Source: Saturnia japonica (taxonomy: Eukaryota; Arthropoda; Insecta; Lepidoptera; Saturniidae). Taken from it: DNA of 64,000 nucleotides. Of this stretch, positions 24,101-33,051 are shown in pieces. Location: contig CM065324.1 of assembly GCA_033032175.1 (NCBI GenBank), forward strand, positions 1,364,001 through 1,428,000, given 5' to 3'. The notes under the pieces were generated by a model. That model searched no databases and had not been told where the DNA came from. It was given only the letters and a program-made list of their open reading frames with translations. The position numbers were made by a program, and so were the translations under genes. Position 1 is the first letter of the stretch. Each line of letters opens with the position of its first letter.

Positions 24101-24267
24101 TACTAAATTAATTCACAGTATAGTAGTTTATTTATTTACTGATCGTAGTCTGACCCATATTTCTAAGACTCCCTTAAATAATTTAAATAGTCGATAACAA
24201 CTCAAATAATGAATGAAGTAATTACAGTTTCCTCCAGGTCTTCCATCGTAATCTCTTTTTCACTCAT
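17968..24267 (-). CDS. Ska2: Probable SKA2, spindle and kinetochore-associated subunit 2 (three exons)
   Basis: Seen: exons 24226-24267, 22499-22624 and 17968-18123 join in phase 0/0 to encode 107 residues (human SKA2 has 121). The protein is nearly all coiled coil. Residues 8-32 align without gaps to the N-terminal helix of human SKA2: MEDLEETAKRTDEQLDLMQW against [20 protein letters not shown]. The exon 2/3 join LLKSVSEVRSDYQQL matches LLKELSVIKSRYQTL. Known: SKA2 pairs with SKA1 and SKA3 in the microtubule-binding complex at outer kinetochores during mitosis. Inferred: this is the insect orthologue, previously easy to miss because each exon is short. Intron 2 (4.4 kb) holds a SINE and an unidentified ORF. 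Intron 1 holds an errantivirus-type element. A second first exon lies at 30377-30418. An alternative is some other small coiled-coil protein. Confidence 0.68.
18940..19212 (+). repeat. tRNA-derived SINE
   Basis: Head GTAACTGCCTCATTAGCCTC carries an A-box-like segment. A B-box-like CTTCGATTC lies at about 19005, followed by the 'tgagcaatgtgttattgggtttttt' stretch and a tail ending CCTTCGGGGACACAGGCGTG. Inverted copies of the head occur at 60470-60629 and 63756-63915. This is the layout of lepidopteran tRNA-derived SINEs. It sits in SKA2 intron 2 or its flank, without coding content. Confidence 0.75.
20238..20349 (-). repeat. Truncated R1 copy
   Basis: Contains the 'accgattttgacgagactttcactg' core and the terminal 'cgggcacagcta' of R1 but lacks the middle third seen in the 0.5-kb copies. 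It lies in SKA2 intron 2. Confidence 0.7.
20528..20734 (+). other. Unidentified open frame, 68 codons, exon-like
   Basis: The frame is open from a TTG at 20528 to TGA at 20732-20734; the first ATG gives only the last 40 residues (MAKIQKLYTDFIKTEF...). The sequence is lysine- and tyrosine-rich and helical in look (LSYLTSYPDLYNYVLRKSLM). No family is recognised. It could be a 3' exon fragment of a transposon, since it sits antisense inside SKA2 intron 2 with no paired exon found. Confidence 0.25.
20735..22498. other. Remainder of SKA2 intron 2, AT-rich
   Basis: Very AT-rich DNA with A/T runs and no supported exon or RNA on either strand. Confidence 0.5.
22499..22624 (-). CDS. Ska2: SKA2 exon 2
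   Basis: Flanked by acceptor TTACCTATTCAG (AG at 22626-22625) and donor GAG|GTATAA (GT at 22498-22497). It is 126 bases, exactly 42 codons in phase 0, starting AKRTDEQLDLMQWKMDN and ending NLLKSVSE. It carries the end of helix 1, a short acidic linker and the start of helix 2. Both ends join neighbouring exons without breaking a codon. Confidence 0.75.
22719..22722. repeat. Target-site duplication ATCT, left copy
   Basis: The four bases directly outside the LTR at 22723 are ATCT, and the four directly outside the LTR ending at 29445 are also ATCT (29446-29449). Four-base duplications are usual for errantiviruses. Confidence 0.7.
22723..22942 (-). repeat. LTR (3' LTR of the errantivirus-type element)
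   Basis: 220 bp. On the element strand it starts AGTTACCACG and ends ATCATAACT, the AGTTA...TAACT ends typical of gypsy-group LTRs. A purine tract (AAGGAGGGAGG on the minus strand) lies directly inside at 22943-22955, the expected polypurine tract, making this the 3' LTR of a minus-strand element. Confidence 0.9.
22821..24105. repeat. Duplicated retroelement segment, copy 1 (matches 25472-26761)
   Basis: Part of the LTR plus the env 3' region, nearly identical to 25472-26761 from 22821 to about 23950, then diverging by many small indels until the match stops near 24105. The matching host block follows at 24115. Confidence 0.85.
22927..24105 (-). pseudogene. Errantivirus-type env, 3' fragment, frameshifted
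   Basis: Broken copy of the env gene that is open at 25578-27230. A single T is missing at the site where the intact copy reads 'cgctttcc', shifting the frame at about 23505, so it appears as two frames (22927-23475 and 23472-23948). Above 23950 further indels destroy the frame, and the copy stops near 24105, losing the N-terminal part including the cleavage site. The C-terminal membrane segment remains. It cannot produce a working envelope. Confidence 0.85.
24226..24267 (-). CDS. Ska2: SKA2 exon 1 coding part, copy 1
   Basis: ATG at 24267-24265 encodes MSEKEITMEDLEET and ends at donor ACT|GTAATT (GT at 24225-24224). 42 bases, phase 0, which joins directly to exon 2. The start is preceded in frame by stops and a purine-rich leader. 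An identical coding copy is at 30377-30418. Confidence 0.65.
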
Positions 24268-24950
24268 CTCTGCGGCACACTTTTCAATTTTTCACATAAA
24301 AACTAAACGAAAACAAGAAAGAAACTTAAATAGCCAACCATTTTTCGTGAAATTGACGTTTAATGTCCATGACATAATAAATTATGTCAGCAATGTCAGT
24401 ATGTCACAAATAGTAGTGCCGCATGTAGATACATAGTGGCCCAATAATACTGGTATAGATGTCGCCAAAAGTTGGTATTTAAAAAAAGGTGGGACCCTCA
24501 AGCAAATAGAAAATACGCCCAAAATTTTGCATACATCAGGGAATTTATTCCGTCTTTCCGCCGCGCCGCCAGGAGAACTTTTTTTAGCTCCTTGGTAAAC
24601 AAAACAACAGGCGCCCTGATCTTTACGGAATAGTTATTAATATTGCGTACCTACCAGCATTATTACATTATTTTTGAGAAAACAGTGAAAGAGAGTGTTT
24701 TAAAAACCATTTATTAAGAATCACACGATAAATCACACCTAACGTGCTAACTTCAGAACCAACCATAGATTCATTATAGAGAAGATTATAGACACCCTAT
24801 ATATTGTGATGCCACATTGTACCCACTTTTAACAAGGATAATGTTTACCTGGTACATGGTACAAGACCTTCAAACATAGTGCTTGTACCAGGAACCTGGT
24901 ACGTCTAGCATCCATGGTATGTCAGCTTCACAAAATTTTCAAGGGACACT

Positions 24951-25168
24951 AGTTACCACGCCATAAGCCGTGGGACCGGCGGACTCAGACCGTGGGATCG
25001 CTGACCATGCAGATTACGATCGTGGGAAACGACGGCGTGACTCCAACTTGATTATTACTTTAATTAATTTTAAGTTAGTCTTGTTTAAGAACCATAAGTG
25101 TAAACACCTATTATAATTCTTTTAAAATAAATATTTTTTAATTTAAACTCGTACCGCCTATCATAACT
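24951..25168 (+). repeat. Solo LTR, opposite orientation, copy 1
   Basis: Full-length LTR in the inverse orientation (plus strand AGTTACCACG...ATCATAACT) with no internal element sequence on either side, so a recombinational solo LTR. It lies about 0.7 kb upstream of SKA2 exon 1 and is repeated at 31021-31239 with the same flanks (GACACT before, CTCTATCGAG after), so both descend from one insertion. Confidence 0.88.
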
Positions 25169-25471
25169 CTCTATCGAGCGTTTTATTATTGACATAAGCA
25201 TCTAAATATTGTTGCAAATAAAATAGTGGTTTGTGTATCAAAACAAAAATTATATAAATATACATATAAGTATAAACGTAGGATGAGAACCATTGTTTTT
25301 TTTTAATAGTTATTATTATCTTAAAGCATGTATTTAAGTATATTGTTTGTAGTATTCACAGTAATCGAATAAAAAATTTTTTTTTAAAAAGGGGAAAAAA
25401 TTCCAAATATTATTTACTTTGTTTAGATAATAAAAGGTTAAATTAAAATGCAAACATTCTTACTACTAATC

Positions 25472-25593
25472 TAAAATTAATTAAAGTAATAATCAAGTTG
25501 GAGTCACGCCGTCGTTTCCCACGATCGCAATCTGCATGGTCAGCGATCCCACGGTCTGTATCCGCCGGTCCCAAGGCTTATGACGTGGTAACT
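25472..25593 (-). repeat. Truncated 3' LTR
   Basis: The last 122 bp, in plus-strand order, of the same LTR; the outer 98 bp are absent. The break point falls inside the LTR and adjoins unrelated sequence at 25471, marking the junction of the two duplicated blocks. The polypurine tract follows as in the 22723 copy. Confidence 0.85.
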
Positions 25594-27252
25594 CCTCCCT
25601 CCTTAAAAGGGAAGCGTATCCTGGAGCAGCTTCCGGTAGTGTCCTCACTACCTTTAATTTTCATCTGCATTTTCTTCGCCTGTTTCCACGTATATACTTT
25701 CCATGCACCAACGCTGACCAGTATGATGTACAGTAACAGTGTTGTCCAACTAGGGACCGCCATCATAATATGCCAACTAGGGGTTTCTCTGAGATACAAG
25801 TTGTCAGCTTTGTTGAGTAATTCATGGATACTGTCTAATTGAATATCTTCGATGTTCAGTCTATACTTCACAGCTTCCTCGGGTATAACTGGTTCTTTGA
25901 GCAGCGGAATAATTTCATTGGTGATAATAGTACGTGTGTGAGCTTGGAGTGTCCTATTCATAACGGTGACCTCGCATCCCTCAGGTAGTGTGAGTAGAAA
26001 TGTGCCGGAGATTTTTCTATATTCGTTTTTAGATTTGCAGTTACTTCGCAGGATTTCTTCATCCTGAAGTATAAGCAGCCAGCTGTTTTCGTTGATCTTT
26101 TGTATTTTTCCTATGTTAATATTCATTTTGACCTGGGTACAATTCGCTTTCCTATGATGTATAAGCGATGTGACGCAGTCTTCCGCATCTTGAAATCTTC
26201 TCATCTCCAGCGTTTTACAGATATGTAAATTGTCGGATATCAGCGAGCATTCCTCGTCTAGGTAGGTATACTCATCGTTTCCAAGTATCAGGTATTTGGA
26301 TTTCGGAACAATGGTTAAATTATTTTGGTCGGGAATGGAATAGAGGTGTATAAGATCATATATGTTTTTATCAATAGCGGGTATTTCTAATATAAATGTT
26401 AAAGTGTGTTCTGTACTGTAAGCTCTAACCTTAATTGACTTTTGGATCAAATGTATGTTACCTATGTCTATTTTGGCTACTGGTGCAAAAGAGTATAATT
26501 TCTGTAAATTTCTAATTTCTTCTAGGAGACTTTGCGGGTTGATAATAGAAGGATGCATTACTCCTAATTGAGAGAATGTCATTGCGTCTTCCAAAATCAT
26601 TAATCGATCTAAAACTAACTGTAAACTAAAATTTATCTGTACGTATAACTCTAAGAAATGTAACTTATTGATTATCGAATTTGTACTACGAGTAATGTTT
26701 TGCAAAAATTGTTCTAAATTCTTTTGATTCTTGTTAATTTTATCTAAATGACGACTAAACTCGTTAATTGAACTACGTGCTAACACGAGGCTTTGTCTTT
26801 GTGCGCTTTGTGTGTTATCTACTTTATTTCTAATATCAGAGATTTGTTTCTCAAACTCTATTGCGTCCTCGTAGTCTAAATTCCCGGTAATTGCCTTAAC
26901 TATAGATCCTAAGCCATTAATTATACCACGCCTAATTCTAGTTTTCGGTATGATAGTCATTATTTTCCTACTAATTTTTGATAGTGACAATTCAATTTGC
27001 TCTTTGTAAGTTTTATGTAGTTCTACGGAAGCGGTGCTACTTTCGACGACCTTAGTATTTGCGTATAAATCCATAAGTCTTACCGAAGTTGTATATAAAT
27101 CAGTGATGTTGTAAATGCAAGCAAGGTTAAAGTAATCTATCATTTTGAGAATTTCTCCTTGTTTGAGCAAAAGGATGCCGTTATTTTTATCAATGGGTTG
27201 AATTATTATGTCTGCGGTTGCGTTGAGCACGAGGGCTCCTGCGATGATGATC
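25578..27252 (-). CDS. env: Envelope gene of errantivirus-type element (open, endogenous copy)
   Basis: Frame open to the splice acceptor at about 27252, about 558 codons. Landmarks: a furin-like RIRR at residues 98-101 of the frame counted from 27230, followed by a glycine-rich hydrophobic segment like a fusion peptide; a long helical region; and one hydrophobic membrane anchor near residues 494-515 with a short basic tail. This is the layout of insect errantivirus/baculovirus-F-like fusion proteins, which act in membrane entry. There is no ATG near the 5' end; a splice acceptor (TCTTGTTCCAG, AG at 27254-27253) suggests expression from a spliced RNA. No stop or frameshift is visible, unlike the 22.9-24.1 kb copy. 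Whether it is expressed cannot be told from sequence. Confidence 0.85.
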
Positions 27253-28798
27253 CTGGAACAAGATGAGGCCTACGTAGTAGTTTAAAATGCACTCTAATAG
27301 ATTTGGAATTTGGATGATTTCCTATTATTTCAGCAACACTATTGGGGTGTAAATGAATTATCTTATACGGACCTTTAAATACTGGCTTCGTTTTATCGCT
27401 GCGCGCCGTTTTCGCCACCTGTTTATAAACAACTTCACCTATTTTAAACATTATGTCCTGTGCTTCCTGGTTTCGCTTGGCTATAATCTGCTCCTTATTT
27501 TTGGACATATGTGCGGCAACACATTCTTGTACAGCCTCAGCGTTCCTACGATGTCTTATAACATAATCTTGATAAAATTCTTTAGGATAAATAAGTTCTA
27601 AAGGATTTCTAGACGCTGTATGGCCAAATAATAGCTCGTGTGGTGTATATCCTGTTGTAGTATGTATTGTATTATTGTATGCTATAACGGAATATTTCAT
27701 GATGGTTTGTATAGGGTCTTCTTTATTGGTTATCCTTTGTATTCGTATAATTTCACCTATAGTGGAATGGAATCGTTCTATAGGAGAGTTAGAATTTGGG
27801 TTGTAGGGCGTTGTAAAGTGTATGTTGATGTCATGTAATGCGCATATGTCTTTTATGACATCATTATCAAATTTGCTATCAGAATCTGTCGTAATTTTTG
27901 TAGGTAATCCTAGTGTAGAGAAAGCTTGAATTAATGCATCTGCTACATGAATACTACTAGAGGCATTTAAAGGTATTACTTGAACGTATTTAGAAAAATT
28001 ATCTATAATGGTCAAAAATGTGGCACCACCTGTGGAATATAGATCCATAAACATATGTTGCATAGGTTTTGTAGGTGTTTCAGTAAGAGCTAACGGGGGT
28101 TTTAATGGATTTCTCTCGTATTTACTTTTAAGACAGGTATCACATTGGTTAATAAATCGTTGTATTGTAAGCAGCATATTAGGCCAGTGGTAATTTCTAT
28201 GTATTTGCTTGTATGTTTCCTGAATGCCGCGATGCATAGTCTTACCTTCATGATACTTCTTAATTAATTCCTGTTGCTCTACTTTATTTTCGATAACTGT
28301 AATACGCGATGTACATCTGAATAATTTTGGACCTCTTTCATTAAAAATAGTTGTATATACTCGAGAGAAAGCGAGATACAGATTTTCATCGTAAAAGTAG
28401 CAGTGAAAAGTACGATCAGCAATAGTGTGTTCCTTTAAGAACTGAACTATTTCTGATTCTGTGTTATTAATAGGAATAAATACATCTTTTATGACTGTTC
28501 TTGTATTTGTTGACCTATCATTTCTAGGTTCCCCTAATCGTTTTTTTAAAGTATCTTTAATAGCAGCCCACGAGGTCAAGGAGTCCTCATATGCAATTGC
28601 GTCAGTTGCAGCTCCAGCTAGTCTGGATTTTATTAAACATACTAACGTGGGATGTGCTTGCACATTAATCTCGAAAAGCGTTAATATATTATCTACTTGC
28701 CTAATATAATAGTTTAATAATCGGGGATTGCCATCGTATTTGGGTAGTAGTTCCCCAATTACTTTTATCAATTGTGCCGACTCCGTAAGCGACATCAT
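27206..28798 (-). pseudogene. Internally deleted gag-pol: gag N-terminus joined to integrase
   Basis: One 530-residue frame. Residues 1 to about 105 look like the start of an errantivirus Gag (helical, no zinc knuckle). From about 106 the sequence changes to the RNase H-integrase linker and the integrase: zinc site with His183 or His189, His200, Cys219 and Cys222; catalytic Asp252, Asp305 and Glu341 (35 residues between the last two, as in DD35E). The C-terminal domain runs to the end, overlapping env by about 25 bases. Most of gag, all protease, reverse transcriptase and RNase H are gone, so the element cannot copy itself. The deletion kept the reading frame. Confidence 0.88.
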
Positions 28799-29225
28799 AG
28801 CGTGAAGTTTTATATTTTACAAGAATCAAAAGACAATAGCTCGGATATCGGATGACCGCGCTTATCTGTTATGATTCACTGTACGGTGTACGTCTATAGC
28901 AATTTTAGCTTACGACAGAAACACTTTAACACAATATGATATATATATTAAAAAAAAAATACACAATATAGACAGGAAATATGACAAAAGGAACTTGGAT
29001 AAACGAGAGTACTCACCAAGCCAGCATTCTGCCTCTCCTGCCGAGTCTTGTTGTAGGTACACCAATTCACCCACACAGGATCTTCAATTTTCAGAAAGTC
29101 CTTTCAAAGAGTTCGTACACGCACTTTAAGTTCTTATTATGATCGCGGTAGTAACGACTTAGAAACCGTTCACTTTGCCGAAAATTTTATCCGACGAAAA
29201 GTGCCGCGATCCTACCGACTGCGCC
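28799..29225 (-). promoter_or_regulatory. Retroelement leader with primer-binding site and splice donor
   Basis: Untranslated leader between the 5' LTR and gag. Directly inside the LTR the element strand reads TGGCGCAGTCGGTAGGAT, a primer-binding site of the tRNA-Ser type used by several errantiviruses (by recall). A near-perfect splice donor, TTG|GTGAGT, lies at 29017/29016, eight bases after an ATG at 29027-29025. Together with the acceptor at 27253 it would place that ATG in frame with env and give it a hydrophobic leader. Confidence 0.7.
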
Positions 29226-29445
29226 AGTTATGATAGGCGGTACGAGTTTAAATTAAAAAAAAGATTTATTTTAAAAGAATTATAATAGGTGTTTACACTT
29301 ATGGTTCTTAAACAAGACTAACTTAAAATTAATTAAAGTAATAATCAAGTTGGAGTCACGCCGTCGTTTCCCACGATCGCAATCTGCATGGTCAGCGATC
29401 CCACGGTCTGTATCCGCCGGTCCCAAGGCTTATGACGTGGTAACT
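29226..29445 (-). repeat. LTR (5' LTR of the errantivirus-type element)
   Basis: 220 bp, same ends as the 22723 LTR. It adjoins the primer-binding site on its inner side and ATCT on its outer side. Confidence 0.9.
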
Positions 29446-29449
29446 ATCT
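29446..29449. repeat. Target-site duplication ATCT, right copy
   Basis: Matches ATCT at 22719-22722, so the outermost two LTRs are the two ends of one insertion. Confidence 0.7.
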
Positions 29450-29620
29450 ACATGACAATTTTTAACAAAAAAGTAAACAATGATTTTGAGGAATTACCTG
29501 GTGTATCTTCAAAGTAAAAGGTCCAATGCCAATGAAATTAAAATGGGACCACCCCCCCTTTTCAACAAAAAAAGAATCATCTAAATCAGTTCATAAACAA
29601 AGATGTTAAGACTGAATATC
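29450..29620 (-). repeat. Dispersed repeat R2, minus copy
   Basis: Carries the 'gaggaattacctggtgtatcttc' and 'aaatgggaccacc' blocks of R2 in inverse orientation. It lies just beyond the retroelement's right end. Confidence 0.7.
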
Positions 29621-30267
29621 AATAATCTTATAATTTTTATAAAAAAAATAGTCATTGCCAAATGTGATGTCAATAATAATTTATTAATATAATAGTTTAG
29701 CTTAACTATCAATAGATATTATGATTTTATATTTCTCATCCTTTGTCCTTTTCATAGTTATACTACATTTATAGTTAGTAAATAAATTATTATTATCTCA
29801 TAATAACCTAATATGGTGTGCGTTGTGTTGTCATATATGAGAAATCTTTATTGGTTTATGAGTTTGTTATTTATGATTAGTCTTAAGCAATATATTCTGT
29901 GTGTTTCCTTTAAAAATAAAAATAAATATTCATATTCGAATTTAGGACCTCCTCCTATGAAGTCGGTTTTAAAAAGTAAACATGAACAATCAGTTTTTAC
30001 ATAATTACCTATTGCTTTTTCTTACTCATAAAAAATATGACAATCCACAATATTCCATTGTAGAATTCATTCCTATAGGAAATATTATTTAGGGCCAAAC
30101 TTATTTCAATCGTGCAAAAAAGAACTACGAAAATAAAAATGAATGAAATGCCGGATAACCTACAAATATGTAGGTACAGTACAGCAATGCTACAAAAACT
30201 ATAACTTTTTTAATAATGTTTAAAGCTAGTGTTCCAAATTAAATCTTTAACAAAGGTACTAATATTC
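29621..30267. other. AT-rich stretch between retroelement and second SKA2 exon-1 block
   Basis: Low-complexity A/T-rich sequence. A 63-codon frame at 29813-30004 has no recognisable features and is not supported as a gene. Confidence 0.45.
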
Positions 30268-30376
30268 CAGTATAGTATTTATTTATTTACTGATCGTAGT
30301 CTGACCCATATTTCTAAAACTCCCATAAATAATTTAAATAGTCGATAAGAACTCAAATAATGAATGAAGTAATTAC

Positions 30377-30418
30377 AGTTTCCTCCAGGTCTTCCATCGT
30401 AATCTCTTTTTCACTCAT
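30377..30418 (-). CDS. Ska2: SKA2 exon 1 coding part, copy 2
   Basis: Identical 14 codons (MSEKEITMEDLEET) and donor as the copy at 24226-24267. If the duplication is a real genomic event, this outer copy is the one next to an undisturbed upstream region and both could serve as first exon. If it is an assembly effect, only one exists per haplotype. Confidence 0.6.
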
Positions 30419-31020
30419 CTCTGCGGCACACTTTTCAATTTTTCACATAAAAACTAAACGAAAACAAGAAAGAAATATAAATAGCCAACCATTTTTCGTG
30501 AAATTGACGTTTAATGTCCATGACATAATAAATTATGTCAGCAATGTCAGTATGTCACAAATAGTAGTGCCGCATGTAGATACATAGTGGCCCAATAATA
30601 CTGGTATAGATGTCGCCAAAAGTTGGTATTTAAAAAAAGGTGGGACCCTCAAGCAAATACAAAATACGCTCAAAATTTTGCATACATCAGGGAATTTATT
30701 CCGTCTTTCCGCCGCGCCGCCAGGAGAACTTTTTTTAGCTCCTTGGTAAACAAAACAACAGGCGCCCTGATCTTTACTGAATAGTTATTAATATTGCGTA
30801 CCTACCAGCATTATTACATTATTTTTGAGAAAACAGAGAAAGAGAGTGTTTTAAAAACCATTTATTAAGAATCACACGATAAATCACACGTAACGTGCTA
30901 ACTTCAGAACCAACCATAGATTCATTATAGAGAAGATTATAGACACCCTATATATTGGGTATAACCTGGTACGTCTAGCATCCATGGTATGTCAGCTTCA
31001 CAAAATTTTCAAGGGACACT

Positions 31021-31239
31021 AGTTACCACGCCATAAGCCGTGGGACCGGCGGACTCAGACCGTGGGATCGCTGACCATGCAGATTACGATCGTGGGAAAC
31101 GACGGCGTGACTCCAACTTGATTATTACTTTAATTAATTTTAAGTTAGTCTTGTTTAAGAACCATAAGTGTAAACACCTATTATAATTCTTTTAAAATAA
31201 ATATTTTTTTAATTTAAACTCGTACCGCCTATCATAACT
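31021..31239 (+). repeat. Solo LTR, opposite orientation, copy 2
   Basis: 219-bp LTR with the same flanking bases as the copy at 24951, confirming that it was duplicated with its host block instead of inserting twice. Confidence 0.88.
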
Positions 31240-31432
31240 CTCTATCGAGCGTTTTATTATTGACATAAGCATCTAAATATTGTTGCAAATAAAATAGTGG
31301 TTTGTGTATCAAAACAAAAATTATATAAATATACATATAAGTATATAACGTAGGATGAGAACCATTGTTTTTTTTTAATAGTTATTATTATCTTAAAGCA
31401 TGTATTTAAGTATATTGTTTGTAGTATTCACA

Positions 31433-32617
31433 TGGTATTCACTAAATTATAGTGACCGGAAATTAAAACAATAAAACGTTTCTATTAGTATTACTGATTT
31501 CACATTGTCACAGATTTAAGAAAAATATGGAGCTCATGGATCGGGTCAAAACACAAAAATTTCCCATAATATAAATACATCTAGTATTCAATTCATTCAA
31601 TTTTATCAACTCTCCTGTATACTATAGTGCACTTCTTTGGTTATTTGTCTAAGGTGCTCGTACAGAACACATTAAACATTCTGAGCATATTATAAAAGGG
31701 TTTAACACATTTATATAAAAATATTGCTAATAAATCAATTCCCTACGCCATAGCAGAAAATCATAAAAATTCTCAATTTGGGTGTTTTGTGACTGAAGCA
31801 TCTTCGGTTTTATACTCCTCGTATGATACTGAGGTGCTCGCCGTCACAGACTCTCGCCCAAGACGTGCACAAAACAGTACTCTATGAATTAATACCATAT
31901 GGCATGAAATTTCGTGCTGTGTAATATGGCATTAGAGCAGTACTCAGTAGGTACTCTAAACATGACTCGTCCGAAATGACGCATTATGCATACGTTTATA
32001 ACTCGCTAACAATTACGTATGTCTTATTGTACTGAATGTTCTGGTGCCATAAATAGACCTATTATTATTGCCTATTTGTATATTAAATGTACGAGTGACG
32101 ACATGGCGTTATGAAGACGTAAGCTTTCTAAGCCAGATAGGAACTACTGTGTTACTCGCCTAGAACTACTTGCTGAGGTAAAAACTCTGCCTACTGAGAT
32201 GTATGTAGTTGCTTCGAGATATTTCGGGAACAGGATTTTTCTATCTTTTTAATCGGGTTGTAACAGGTCGTAACAGTATATATATACGTACAAAACATGT
32301 ACAGGTTGACTTGCATCAAAATTTACATCTGGGTTGCTTAATTTATATGGTGATTAATTGAGTAAGCCAAACAGGCTTACTTATTATTTGATACACCGCA
32401 CTTGAAAATTTTATAATGGTCACCCTGAAATAATATATTTTCGACTTGTCATCTTATTTTATTTGAGTGAGAGCTAACATATATATTGTAGTCTTTGACA
32501 CAGAGCACAAATTGTTATTTATCTCTGCAGAGCACATTGTCACTTAAGATCAGGTGAGACCGTGGCCATAAAGCTAAACTTTTAACTATAAAACAAAATA
32601 TATTTATTACATTGCAG
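31433..32617. other. AT-rich stretch without supported gene
   Basis: No paired splice sites or long frames. 32525-32575 contains a 'tcacttaagatcaggtgagacc' segment resembling one at 50250-50280, so a repeat piece. Confidence 0.45.
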
Positions 32618-32674
32618 AACACAAATGGCAGAATTCGCCGCACCACCTCTACTTACTCCGACCGGACCTAAAAG
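32618..32674 (+). CDS. Candidate exon 1a of an unrecognised small gene
   Basis: 57 bp between acceptor ATTACATTGCAG (AG at 32616-32617) and donor AAAG|GTATTT. It contains an ATG at 32625 and reads MAEFAAPPLLTPTGPK plus two bases. It is closely similar in length, start and wording to exon 1b, both beginning AACACAAATGGCAGA. It splices in frame to the exon at 33052, and also in frame to exon 1b. Confidence 0.45.
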
Positions 32675-32915
32675 GTATTTACTAGTAGTAGATTATTAGT
32701 AATTATGATTCACATTTGCAGTTATACTAAACTACCCTGAAAAGTATGCATTTTGCACTTGTCAATTTATTAACACTATATGTTATACACATTTTCATTT
32801 ATATTAAATAATATCAGCCTGTAAATGTCACAATGCTGGGCAAAGGTCTCTTCCGCCTCTCTAACAACTAGACCGCCACGACTTAACAATTTAATTTATA
32901 ATTATTATATTGTAG

Positions 32916-32972
32916 AACACAAATGGCAGATCTCCCCACGCCTCCTCCATGCACTCCGACCAGATGTGAATG
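32916..32972 (+). CDS. Candidate exon 1b, a tandem copy of exon 1a
   Basis: 57 bp between acceptor ATATTGTAG (AG at 32914-32915) and donor AATG|GTAATA. The ATG at 32923 reads MADLPTPPPCTPTRCE plus two bases. Equal length and phase with exon 1a suggest an exon duplication; either one, or both together, keep the frame into the next exon. Confidence 0.45.
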
Positions 32973-33051
32973 GTAATAATGATTTTGTTGTATGTTGCAT
33001 TTTCAATTATTTATTTGACTTTAATACACTACAATTATTGTTATTTTTTAG

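Larger units (their letters stand above)
24115..25354. repeat. Duplicated SKA2 first-exon block, copy 1 (matches 30268-31432)
   Basis: Contains exon 1, its upstream region and a solo LTR in inverse orientation. It matches 30268-31432 at high identity but has about 80 extra bases near 24815-24895, where the second copy reads straight through. Confidence 0.88.
30268..31432. repeat. Duplicated SKA2 first-exon block, copy 2 (matches 24115-25354)
   Basis: Same content and order as copy 1: exon 1, upstream region with the 'ttccgccgcgccgccaggag' segment, inverse solo LTR and flank. It ends near 31432, where the sequences diverge after 'gtagtattcaca'. Confidence 0.88.

Noticed and set aside
24209..24436. 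Plus-strand 75-codon frame, repeated at 30360-30587
   Set aside because: Antisense to SKA2 exon 1 and its leader; the minus-strand reading explains the sequence better.
24951..31239. Inverted LTR pairs as termini of one large inverted element
   Set aside because: The reversed LTRs have matching flanks in both copies and no internal sequence attached, so they are a duplicated solo LTR.
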